Shown: positions 9,997 to 17,971 of the stretch, piece after piece | Layout: each line of letters opens with the position of its first letter | Numbering within the stretch: position 1 is the stretch's first letter | Assembly: GCA_001599755.1 (NCBI GenBank) | Contig: BCHX01000015.1 | Location: 65,880-87,443, forward strand | Reading direction: 5' to 3' | Length of the DNA: 21,564 nt | Origin: Gliomastix tumulicola | Lineage: Eukaryota; Ascomycota; Sordariomycetes; Hypocreales; Bionectriaceae | The notes under the pieces: generated by a model | What the model saw: the letters and a program-made list of their open reading frames with translations, nothing else | Databases searched by the model: none | Told to the model about the DNA's origin: nothing | Program-made: the position numbers and the translations under genes

Positions 9997-10365
9997 ATGC
10001 AAGCCATGGCGCGGGTCGATCGAGCTGGGGCGGGGCCAACGTAAGCCAAGACGCCGGCCAACTGAGCTAAGCCGGGGCCATGCACCGGCCGACCAAGCTA
10101 AGTCAGGGTCCATGCCAGGGTCCATGCACGTGCCACAAGCTAAGTCAGGGGCCCCTGAAAGCCAAGACGCCGGCTGACCACTGGTCGAGCCAGCCAAACT
10201 AGGGCCCATGCACAGGCTGACCGGGCTCAATCAGGACCCTTGTAAGCCAAGACGCCCATCAACCAAGCCAAGCCAGAATCCATGAGATCGAAGGCACTTA
10301 TAAATTAAGATAAGCCAGGGTCCATGCAAGCCAAGGCACCGGCCGACCGACCTGGGGCGACTGCA
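9997..10365. repeat. Degenerate ~40-bp minisatellite
   Basis: Blocks beginning GCAAGCCAAGACGCCGGC and ending CTAAGTCAGGGTCCAT recur with variants about eight to ten times. GCCAAGACGCC appears at about 10045, 10160 and 10246, and AGGGTCCAT at about 10106, 10118 and 10317. Units are truncated and expanded, so spacing varies. No protein is supported. This is simple tandem amplification followed by divergence. Confidence 0.85.
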
Positions 10366-11283
10366 CCGGAGGCCACGTCGAGCCGTGTCTTCCTTGCTCT
10401 GGGGGTGAGAGTAAGACTGGTTGCAGCGGTGGGAAGGCGTGTGGCGTGGCGTAGGGGACGCACTGCGACTGATGCTGGACGAACTGGTGGCTCAGTGGGC
10501 ACGGATCCCGAGATTGGGACGGCACAGACATAACGCTGGAAGGTAATTACTAGTCAGCGAGCCAAGGCGCGGCGGGACGGACCCCGATCTGCCCCAAGTC
10601 CCTCCCATCACACATTCCCCCCCGCGAGCCACCTTGTCTGGCCCCTCGCCGAGTCCTGCCACCCCCTTCTGATGTCGTTGTCACGGCTGCTCATCACCGC
10701 TTTGCGGTCGGATAAGGGCTGCACAACTTGTACGCGCATAGTAGTGATGACGGGCGGCATGAGGTTTGCGTCCTGCCATAGTCCCAGACAGCCGGCGGCA
10801 GGACAGGAGAAAACTGTCCTCGCCGCTCTCAACGGTAGAGTAAGCCGCCGGGCTCCCATTCTCTTGCTGCCGTTCCTCAATAGGAGGAGGGAGCATAGTT
10901 CCCTCTACCAAAGGTATAATATTACGCCGGCTTCAGGGACTACTTGGCCGCTGCCTCAGAACTAGACTCGATACCACGAGGCACACTCCCCGATGGCCTC
11001 TATACGAGGGCTTCATATTCCTTTCGCAGCAGCAATGCTCTTGCCGTAGTGGGTTTATACGTATGCTATATAGGGCAAGCTGGAAGCCATAGTTGGATTG
11101 AGAAGAGAATTGGAGCGGAAATGAACAGAGAGTGGCTTAGTAGCAGTGCTGTTGATCTGTGCACTTGCTCCTGATGCGAAAGAGAGAGGCTTTACGACGG
11201 AGCTATGAACGAGTCATGTTCGGTCCATCATGGACGTGATAAAACAGAAGGCTACTTGTTGTTGTTGTAATGTGTACTTCTGT
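10366..11283. other. Region without a supported gene
   Basis: Short frames on both strands overlap and lack domains or splice patterns. Base composition becomes noticeably more AT-rich after about 10900, in contrast to the GC-rich left half of the window. Confidence 0.5.
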
Positions 11284-11316
11284 GTTTGTTTGTTTGTTTG
11301 TTTGTTTGTTTGTTTG
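11284..11316. repeat. (GTTT)8 microsatellite
   Basis: Eight perfect tandem GTTT units followed by G. A shorter TTG run precedes it at about 11256. Confidence 0.95.
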
Positions 11317-11892
11317 AGTCTGTAAATGAAGAGTGGCAAAGTGATGACTGATAAAGCTTGCCGTTACGAGATATGGCGGAGCTAGGGGTGGGCCGATTCC
11401 TCTGGTGGCGGAGCTAATACGTGTGGGAGCTTTGAGAATTAGCCCGGCCTAAAGAAGCCTGGGACCACGCCGCCACCTACCTGCCGTAACCTCTTCTAGA
11501 GGCTGTCAAGCCTGACAGAAGAAGCCATTTTGGAAGCTCTAGCAGTACATCCAAGTGATGCGACATTTGGTGCCATGAGAGTCTATAAAATCCTTCATTG
11601 TAATCAATCAACCCTCTTGAAAGGTGGCTAGAAGAAGTTATAAGTGAATCTAGAGGGTGTTCATACGGCTATCTCGGGATTACAATCATCGAGATATGTT
11701 CAACCTGTAGTTGGGACCTTTGCGCTTGCTGTGATGTAAGGGCAATAAGAGCTCAGTAAATTGAAACAACAACACTCTGAAGGCTGTATAAGGGCCAGAA
11801 GAGTATAACAAGGAAACTGAGCTTCGATATAGGATAAGACTAAAGGAAAAATGAAACAATAGCAGACAGAAATCGGACCACAGGCTTATAGC
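11317..11892. other. 3' flank of the orphan gene with a possible transposon remnant
   Basis: This is AT-richer sequence downstream of the minus-strand gene ending at 11893 and includes its 3' UTR region. It also holds a possible HTH remnant (11503-11631), two GGCGGAGCTA motifs near 11375 and 11406, and a 7-bp stem with a 13-nt loop (11670-11696). Confidence 0.4.
11503..11631 (+). pseudogene. Possible psq-type HTH remnant of a Pogo-like transposon
   Basis: This frame reads LSSLTEEAILEALAVHPSD and continues to NQSTLLKGG before TAG at 11629-11631. The spacing resembles the psq helix-turn-helix of fungal pogo/CENP-B-like transposases (EEAI..AL, then ..STL.RR). Two stops follow closely (TAG, TAA). 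The match rests on a short pattern by eye and could be chance. Confidence 0.2.
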
Positions 11893-12942
11893 TTAATCCT
11901 TAGGGCCTGGGGGTTGATTGGCTATCCTGCTGTACGGCCCATTCCTCTTTCCCACAAGCTTTTGGTCCATTATGTACTGCTTAGCATCGGGCGGGAAGCG
12001 CTGCAAAAGATTCAGGCACTGCCGAGCTTGGCCCTCCGACATGTGTAAATGATCGTCTCCAGCCTTACAAGTCCCAACGAGAGCGACAACAAGGGTCTCC
12101 TCGTTCTCCGCGTTGAAGGCCTCCATCGCGTTGCGCCATATGCTCCCCGGACGAGGCATGAGGTAATCCAACGTGTGAACGAGGTAGCCTTTTTCCTCAT
12201 ACGTGTGTTGGTCGATTTTCAGGGTGGCCATGGTCGACTTGCCGTACCTTTTTGTCTCGGGGAACCGGAATGGGGCGATAGGAGCGTCGAAAATTCGCCG
12301 CTCCTGGAAGAGCCCGCCATACGACGCGGTAAGCTCCATACATGTGTATGTGAGCTTGATGCTGATCGTGTAGGGTAGGGTGATGTCGGTCTCGCGGGTG
12401 GGCATAAACTCGAGCTTACAACCCGACGGAGCTAGTGGGTGAAGGTGGTTGAGTAGCTCGTTCCAGAGCCACCACAGCAAGGGGGCCGAATCCGTGTAGT
12501 TTATCGGGTGCTCGGCGTAAGGTTTTGTGACTCGACAGGTAAAGTTGTCGGCGTATTTTAGGCACGGTAGCCGGAGCAACTTGTGGTCCGCGAAGAGCGC
12601 CTTTTTGATATCGGATCTCTGGATCGTTCTTGCCATCTTATATCCAAATCGTCCAACGAGCTGCGACACGTCTTCGGCGGCCTGCTGGATTTGGCTCAGC
12701 AAGACCGTGGGTTCCGGTGCCGACGGCGTGCCCTGAAAACCATTGCCCGCTAGATCGCTCATGGTAGGAGTATTGATACCGCCGTCGGCGGTGCTTGGCG
12801 TGTCTATGCCACTGTAAGTGCTACCACCGCCTGTGAGTGTGGCCGTGTTGGCGGGTGTGAAGTCCATTCGATCGCTTGCCGCGTTATCCTTGCGCTGGGT
12901 TTCATCATTATTGTGAAACAGATACGACAAGGGATGAGACAT
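11893..12942 (-). CDS. Orphan protein, 349 residues, intact
   Basis: Single-exon frame from the ATG at 12942 (ACAATGT, a good fungal start context) to TAA at 11893. The first ~75 residues are polar and Ser/Thr/Gly-rich (STYSGIDTPSTADGG) and probably disordered. From about residue 80 the protein looks globular, with aromatic-rich stretches (LLWWLWNELLNHLHPL, IKLTYTCMELTASYGGL) and no signal peptide or membrane segment. The acidic/basic balance and lack of low complexity in the second half support real coding. A TATA box lies 97 nt upstream, and the leader contains pyrimidine runs. I do not recognise the family and assign no function. Confidence 0.8.
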   Translation of the reverse strand: MSHPLSYLFHNNDETQRKDNAASDRMDFTPANTATLTGGGSTYSGIDTPSTADGGINTPTMSDLAGNGFQGTPSAPEPTVLLSQIQQAAEDVSQLVGRFGYKMARTIQRSDIKKALFADHKLLRLPCLKYADNFTCRVTKPYAEHPINYTDSAPLLWWLWNELLNHLHPLAPSGCKLEFMPTRETDITLPYTISIKLTYTCMELTASYGGLFQERRIFDAPIAPFRFPETKRYGKSTMATLKIDQHTYEEKGYLVHTLDYLMPRPGSIWRNAMEAFNAENEETLVVALVGTCKAGDDHLHMSEGQARQCLNLLQRFPPDAKQYIMDQKLVGKRNGPYSRIANQPPGPKD

Positions 12943-13038
12943 TGTAGGAATCAATCTCGTAACGAAAGGCTACTGAATTGTAGTGGTAGGAAAGTTAAGA
13001 GAGAACAAAGTAAAAGACTTCCGAGGATACCAACTACG

Positions 13039-13046
13039 TATTTATA
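13039..13046 (-). promoter_or_regulatory. TATA box of the 349-residue orphan gene
   Basis: TATAAATA on the minus strand, followed by a pyrimidine-rich leader (TTTTACTTTGTTCTCTCTT-like) and the ATG 97 nt downstream. This spacing is normal for fungal promoters. Confidence 0.65.
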
Positions 13047-13201
13047 CACGCGTGAGCCCGGGTCTTTGTTTTTGATCTCTGCGACTGCGCCTGCGACTGC
13101 GCCACGCCTCCAGGCCTTGGGACCGAATATGGGCTTGGGCGGGGGTAAGCGTGTGCGAGTCGACCTTGTCTAAACACTATCGTCCGCTGAAACCCGAGAC
13201 C

Positions 13202-13531
13202 TCATGGCGGCGTACCCCGTCGAGCTGCCCAGCCCCCACACGAGAACTGCAGATAGCAGAGAAACTTGAGCACGATGCGGGTGTGCTCCCACGTCACGAA
13301 ATGCGCATCTTGGAAACTATGCACCATCTCAAACCCTACACAGGGTTTGTTGGTGTCCCACCGCGCCCATTGAAGCACAGTCTGTGTCGTGAAGCTGTAA
13401 CAAGAACTGTCCTTGGTCGGTATGATGAAGCGCTGATCATTAAGATCTCGGAGCTGAAGGTGGCGACTTATGGCTTGGAAGAGGCCCGAAGTCATCCAAT
13501 GATCTTCTCGAATCCCGAAAGAGTTGACCAT
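13202..13531 (-). CDS. Orphan ORF, 109 residues, possibly a gene fragment
   Basis: ATG at 13531 to a stop at 13202. The peptide has a varied, globular-looking composition (GLFQAISRHLQLRDLNDQRF, YSFTTQTVLQWARWDTN, VTWEHTRIVLKFLCYLQF), which is unlike a random frame and better than the overlapping plus-strand frame. A TATAT-containing sequence lies about 40 nt upstream. The last ten residues (WAARRGTPP) look like read-through, so an unseen intron or truncation near 13235 is possible. No family is recognised. It lies upstream of, and on the same strand as, the 349-residue orphan. Confidence 0.4.
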   Translation of the reverse strand: MVNSFGIREDHWMTSGLFQAISRHLQLRDLNDQRFIIPTKDSSCYSFTTQTVLQWARWDTNKPCVGFEMVHSFQDAHFVTWEHTRIVLKFLCYLQFSCGGWAARRGTPP

Positions 13532-14695
13532 CGGACTTAGCGAGGCAAACTAGCACCTGAGCCTCATATAGAGGTAGGCCTTGACTAGCGCCACGGGCTG
13601 TGGCTGAGACCGCTAGCCCTCCACATGCGGCCGCCTCTTTCAGGACAGGTCTGCCTTACGGTGTGCCCGGGCTCTAAGGCCTATGGCCTAATCATGTTCG
13701 GCTATTCGGCTCTGGCTAGCAGACGGATGGCCTAGTTGGAAGGCTGGGCTTGCATGGTAGGAGTAAGTCACTCGAGGTTGTCAGGGGCAACTCATCGCAA
13801 CAGAGGTCACTCTCGCGCCTAGACAGAGTGTATGAGGCGAGGCAGAGCCAGTGACGATGTGAAGCACGCAGTCTTAAATCCGCCCAATGGACTGGAGTCA
13901 ATTAATGGCAATTAAACATAATGATAAGCTCCTAGGCGTTAATGACGTAGTAGCTGGGTGGGACAATGTAGTCTTATCTGGAGCGATTCAAACATGCTAG
14001 ACGTACTACGCCGTGCATCAACAACTCAAGCCCCCTCGCACCGCCAGATAAGCAACACAAAGGCCGCAAAGAACATTTCACTCGTTCTCCCCTGGTGTTG
14101 CCTGGGCCGAACTATCCACCCTACGGCACGGTCAAATCTTCATGGGCTTCTCGTGCCTACCTGTTTACTACGGAGCTTTGTAGCATATTGCAAAAGCCGA
14201 AGTGATGGGTGTCAAGTCACCTCTATGTAGCATGGCTTTTCGGCTAGGAACTCAAGAGCCCTCTTATCACCAAATGACCGTCTTAGATGGCTTAGAGGCA
14301 GCAACAACTAGAGAACTATATTTGAGTGGTCGGTTCACAAATATCTATTCTGCTTGACAAGCTGTTGTATGTCATGAAGCTGTCTTACTCTTGTGATCTC
14401 ATGAGGGCGGGAGGGTCATGCCCAATGACATCTTGCTAAGCGCCTCCATGCGTACAAATTTGATTGGCTACGGTGATGGCGAGTGAAGGTCCTATACTGT
14501 CGGCATGTAATGGTATAGTCTCGTGTTGAGCATGTCATGATGTCGTGGTAGGAACCAGGCCAGCCAAGTTTGGATCATCAAAATCCCCTCTCGAGATAGC
14601 CGAGGCGAGGAAGAAGCGGAAAAGGAGAAGCAATTAATATTGCAGCATGGAGGCACGACCCACTTCGCAGTCTACGACAGCGAACTCAATACGCA
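13532..14695. other. Region without a supported gene
   Basis: Only short frames without domains are present. Composition is closer to AT-balanced than in the left part of the window. No tRNA-like or repeat structure was noticed. Confidence 0.5.
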
Positions 14696-14815
14696 GCGGA
14701 CCCGATACACGAGGGAATGACAACAGGGTGCATCTGCGGAATACACGAGGGAATAAGAATAGTGTGCACGGACCACCTGCGGACCTGATACACATGGCGG
14801 ACCCGATACGCGTCG
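14696..14815. repeat. Minisatellite with core GCGGACCCGATACACGAGGG
   Basis: Four units start at 14696, 14736, 14779 and 14797, each with GCGGA..(CC)..ATAC[AG]C. The first two are about 40-43 bp and share GAGGGAATAA/GA and a GTGCA motif. The last two are short. The array lies about 170 bp upstream of the F-box/ankyrin gene. Confidence 0.8.
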
Positions 14816-14949
14816 TTTAGTAGGCATAGGATGAAGAGAGACTAGCTCTACTCTGGATCGGTAAGGCCGCAATCAGGCGGTTGAAGACCGGGCATCCTAC
14901 GTATCAAGAGTTGCTACGGAAGGCATCCGCGGCTCGCCGTTCTATTCTG

Positions 14950-15009
14950 CATGTGACCAGCCAAGCAATCCCGCGTGTGCATATGGCTAGCCAAGTAATC
15001 CCGCGTGAT
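14950..15009. repeat. 30-bp in-frame tandem duplication at the F-box gene start
   Basis: Two adjacent 30-bp units (14950-14979 and 14980-15009) share AGCCAAG[CT]AATCCCGCGTG. They encode HVTSQAIPRV and HMASQVIPRD in the same frame. The only in-frame ATG near the F-box (14983) lies in the second unit, where the first has GTG. Confidence 0.9.
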
Positions 15010-15695
15010 ATATTTCTTCTGATCGCCGACATTCTTGCGCCTGTCGACCTGGCGGCGGTCTTGCACGTGGCACCCGAACTAGCAGGTTCCTTGAACGTAC
15101 AGCATATCACGATTGTCGATGGCACCATCTTGACGCGAAGAGCGAAGAAGGCAGATACGAAGCAATAGTTGAGTTGCTACGTCGATCGAACGTGGACGCG
15201 AACTTGAAAGATAACGGTGGTCAGACACCGCTTTCCTGGGCTGCTGAGCACAGACAGGCAGCGACGGTCAAACTTTTGCTGGAACGACCCGAAGTCGAGG
15301 TAGACTCAAGGGACGGTGCGTGCCAGACACCGCCCACACACGCGGCCCGATACGGATACGAATCGATCGTAAAGCTTTTGCTAGAACAACCAAAAGTCGA
15401 CGTGAACTCGGGAGATGGTGGAGGTCGGACCCCGTTGTCTCACGCGGCCTGGAACGGATGCGAGGCGGTTGTTGGGTTCTTGCTAAGCCGTCAAGAGATC
15501 GAGGTGCACTCGAGGGATCATGCCGGCTGGACACCGCTAATTCAGGCAGCTGGGAACGGACACGGGGCGGTAGTCAAGCTTTTGCTGAGCCAATCGGAAG
15601 TCGACGTGAAATTTCACGACGTTCGCGGCGGCACAGCGCTGTCCAAAGCAATAGGGAGTGGAGATGAGGAGATAGTCGACCTCTTACTGGGATGA
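14983..15695 (+). pseudogene. F-box/ankyrin-repeat protein, frameshifted
   Basis: The first frame (14983-15168) encodes an F-box-like motif (VIPRDIFLLIADILAPVDLA), the usual adaptor to SKP1 of SCF ubiquitin ligases. It runs to a stop at 15168. A second frame is open from before 15120 to 15695 and carries ankyrin repeats. It begins with a partial repeat (GRYEAIVELLRRSNVDANLKD), followed by four complete 34-residue repeats (consensus TPLS.AA..G...VVKLLL....V.V.SRD) and a final partial one ending LLLG. The second frame has no ATG where homology begins. A +/-1 shift near 15120-15160 separates the two. I found no good GT-AG intron of the required length, so a true frameshift (or sequencing error) is more likely. 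Such F-box/ankyrin proteins are numerous and fast-evolving in filamentous fungi, and substrate recognition by the repeats is expected from the family. Only five to six repeats are present, so a C-terminal truncation is possible. Confidence 0.75.
15213..15695 (+). repeat. 102-bp tandem repeats encoding ankyrin units
   Basis: Units start at 15213, 15315, 15417, 15519 and 15621 (partial), with exact 102-bp spacing and no indels. Conserved parts include the segment for TPLS.AA and the segment for VKLLL. Perfect spacing indicates selection or recent duplication of this domain despite the upstream frameshift. Confidence 0.9.
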
Positions 15696-16141
15696 CCGCA
15701 CGGTCCGGCTTGGATACTGCTATCGTAACTAGTAGATGCAAAGAAAGCTTTACCACTACCTATTGCATGCAAGTAGTATACGCGCCTAATAAGACTTAGC
15801 GGCCTTACAAAAAGGTTATTGGTCATGTCGACGTTGCGCAAGCCCAGCAGAGCGGAGGCTAGTATCGCGTCAAAGAATGGCAAGCTATCTTGAACCAAAG
15901 CGTCTACCAACGACATAATTATATCGAAGATTGCATACACCAGACGTAGATATTAGAGTATCTAGATAACGAACGCCAATAGATATATCTCTATATATTC
16001 ACGACCCCTTACCACAGCGTTAGCCTACCTCTTCTTGACCAAGCTGGAGTATTTGTAACTATATCCCTAAGACTCTGTTTGCCACCTAAGGCTGCCATTC
16101 CATCGAGGTGATGGGCTTTGAAATGGGTTTAATAAGACAGC
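15696..16141. other. Intergenic region, AT-rich
   Basis: The only frames are short and unconvincing. The stretch at about 15950-16000 is rich in TATATCT-type sequence. It lies between the 3' ends of the ankyrin gene (+) and the TM2 gene (-) and so may contain both terminators. Confidence 0.5.
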
Positions 16142-16513
16142 TCAGTAACGCCATCCGTCAGAACTTCCACCAGGGCAGCCAGGTGTGCCGTAAACACCAC
16201 CGACAGTCCAGAGAATTATGTCGGCCAACCACCAGACGATCCACCAAGAGCTGACCAGACCACCAAGGACCATTGCTATGGGGTTGTCCGATATGATCCG
16301 GATGCCAAGGCCAAGCCACAAGCTGAGACTAGAAAGCATCTTGAACACAGCGAGTGGCCAGTGGTGCGCATAGAACTGGTCAATCCCGAGATTACTGAGG
16401 AACAGGCTGAGGAGCATAGCGGTACGCTCCTGGCGGTAGCACTTGTTGTCAAGGGGCCGCTCGTCGAAGCCGCCCCAACCAACGGCGGAGGAGATCGGTC
16501 GACGAATCCTCAT
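16142..16513 (-). CDS. TM2-domain membrane protein
   Basis: A 123-codon frame from an ATG at 16513 (ACAATGAGG context). The TM2 signature is at residues about 25-105: QERTAMLLSLFLSNLGIDQFY, a first helix, a central glycine-rich turn, a second helix (WWIVWWLADIILWTV), then the C-terminal GVYGTPGCPGGSS. TM2 proteins usually have a DRF-like motif after the first helix; here it reads D-Q-F. The family function is poorly defined in fungi. An overlapping frame upstream (16449-16700) seems to encode the natural N-terminus, so this CDS may be the C-terminal part of a frameshifted or spliced gene. The TM2 domain identification itself is firm. Confidence 0.8.
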   Translation of the reverse strand: MRIRRPISSAVGWGGFDERPLDNKCYRQERTAMLLSLFLSNLGIDQFYAHHWPLAVFKMLSSLSLWLGLGIRIISDNPIAMVLGGLVSSWWIVWWLADIILWTVGGVYGTPGCPGGSSDGWRY

Positions 16514-16700
16514 TGTTAGTATGGGAGGTGGGAAGATTCATGAAGGCGTCGCCCGTGACGGCGAGGTAGAGGAGCGCGGTGCCGATGAGCATGATGGAGA
16601 AGAAGCCGGCGATGAGGACCTTCCACGGGTTGGAAAGGCGGGGCCACTCGCTACGAGGGCTAGTCTGGAGTTTGGTGTGCCTCAGACAATCTCTGTCCAT
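16449..16700 (-). CDS. N-terminal membrane segment, likely part of the TM2 gene
   Basis: Frame from the ATG at 16700 (MDRDCLRHTKLQTSPRSEWP) with a clear membrane helix (VLIAGFFSIMLIGTALLYLAV) followed by TGDAFMNLP. After about 16526 the frame continues into sequence that codes the TM2 protein in the next frame, and its own end (LRRWLGRLRRAAP) looks like read-through. A one-base change between about 16470 and 16526, or an unusual intron, would join the two into one protein of about 180 residues. ACTAAC at about 16519 resembles a branch site, but I found no strong donor. A TATA box sits 33 nt upstream of the ATG. Confidence 0.5.
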   Translation of the reverse strand: MDRDCLRHTKLQTSPRSEWPRLSNPWKVLIAGFFSIMLIGTALLYLAVTGDAFMNLPTSHTNNEDSSTDLLRRWLGRLRRAAP

Positions 16701-16732
16701 GACCACAAGTCGGCGTTGCTTGCGGCGGGTGG

Positions 16733-16740
16733 TATTTATA
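16733..16740 (-). promoter_or_regulatory. TATA box of the TM2 gene
   Basis: TATAAATA on the minus strand, 33 nt upstream of the ATG at 16700. The short distance leaves room for transcription to start close to or after that ATG, in which case a downstream ATG would be used. Confidence 0.55.
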
Positions 16741-17320
16741 AGATGAGAACTGCCTAGGGGAGGGCAAAGCCGGGACTATGAACGAATAGCTGAAGCAAAG
16801 ATTGGTTTGCTGAATGATTGAATGCTGGTGGAAGAGTTAGAAGGAGTCGTCCTCCAGAGAAGGAGAAGGAAGCAGGAAGGGGCAAGGCACCCTTTAAGTA
16901 GACTAACACCAAACCGTCCCGGTTCGATCGTGCGTAGGCGGTCTTCAAGGATGATAGCATGGTGTAGCCCACAGACAAGGGACTAGGCATTGACTGCTCC
17001 ACACTTAATCCATGACGTTCGAGATGCAAAAGCGCAGCCAATAGCCAAGGTTGCCGCATGATGGCCATCGTCCTCATTGTTTGTCATCGTATGCGTCTAG
17101 GCCGTCGAGGGTTGGTTATGCTGCGCCTCGTGAGATTATGTGAACGCTTTCTGACGCATCCTAGCCCATCAATTTGTGTATTGCCTATCGAAATTCGTGT
17201 CGAGCACCGTCGAGGCTCGGCATCGGCCTATCGCAGGATTCGCCAGGCGTGCCTATAGTACCACGTGCGCCGCGCTGAGGACGACGTAAAGGATCATACC
17301 GGGCCGACGACCGGGGGCGC

Positions 17321-17359
17321 GGCATTCTTCGCAAAGACAGCTGCAGTACCGCAGGCTTT
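17321..17359. repeat. Dispersed short repeat, copy B
   Basis: Matches 1425-1464 (GGCATTCTTCGCA, then CAGCTGCAG[CT]ACCG[CT]AG[AG]CTTT), in the same orientation and about 16 kb away. Confidence 0.6.
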
Positions 17360-17499
17360 ATTCTCCAGGAGTCCAGTTGGCGCGCACCGTTTCGCGCTAG
17401 ATCGGTAGCTATCTGTTGATGCTTATGTTGCACGAGAATGCGAGCATGCATTTACCTCTGATGTCNGTGGGAAATATAGGCAAAACGAAGGGCTGAAGA

Positions 17500-17554
17500 A
17501 AGGTGACTTTCACCGCCACTGACAAGTCCCACCACCAGGTTGATTTGTCACCTT
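17500..17554. repeat. Short inverted repeat AAGGTGAC...GTCACCTT
   Basis: Perfect 8-bp arms at 17500-17507 and 17547-17554 separated by 39 bp. This is compatible with the end of a small inverted-repeat element or with a transcript hairpin. No target-site duplication was identified. Confidence 0.4.
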
Positions 17555-17971
17555 GGAAGATGGCACATATCCAGACGACCCGAGCTCAGAGCCGGATCTA
17601 GACACTACCAACCGATATCTGCATTCGCGTTAGGTGCTGGTGAAAGCAATTAACGGCCCTCGCCCCTTCCGGCCTTCCTGGGCATCATGCCAAGATGTTT
17701 TGCGTCGCACTGGACAGGCCACGCCGTAGCCCCACAGAGGCGAGATGCAGTTCTGGATCGCTCCTGAGGGCAAAAAAGTTAAGTTGACCTCACCTCATGA
17801 ACATTTGGCCTAAAAGTCCTAAAGGCACCCCTGTCTAACGCATGAACGGAAAACACAGAAGCCCATACGTAGCCTTGGTACAGCAGGGCGTTCGAAAGTG
17901 AAGCCCCGGCGGTTTCACCGTCAGTGGACCTCTCCACGCATTCACAGTGCCGTGCCGTATGATCCCCAATG

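Larger units (their letters stand above)
16741..17971. other. Region without a supported gene
   Basis: No domain is found in any frame. It contains dispersed repeat copy B (17321-17359), an ambiguous base at 17466, an inverted repeat (17500-17554), and two similar TTTCACCG[CT]CA[CG]TG segments at about 17508 and 17911 in direct orientation. These look like scraps of old repeats. Confidence 0.5.
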
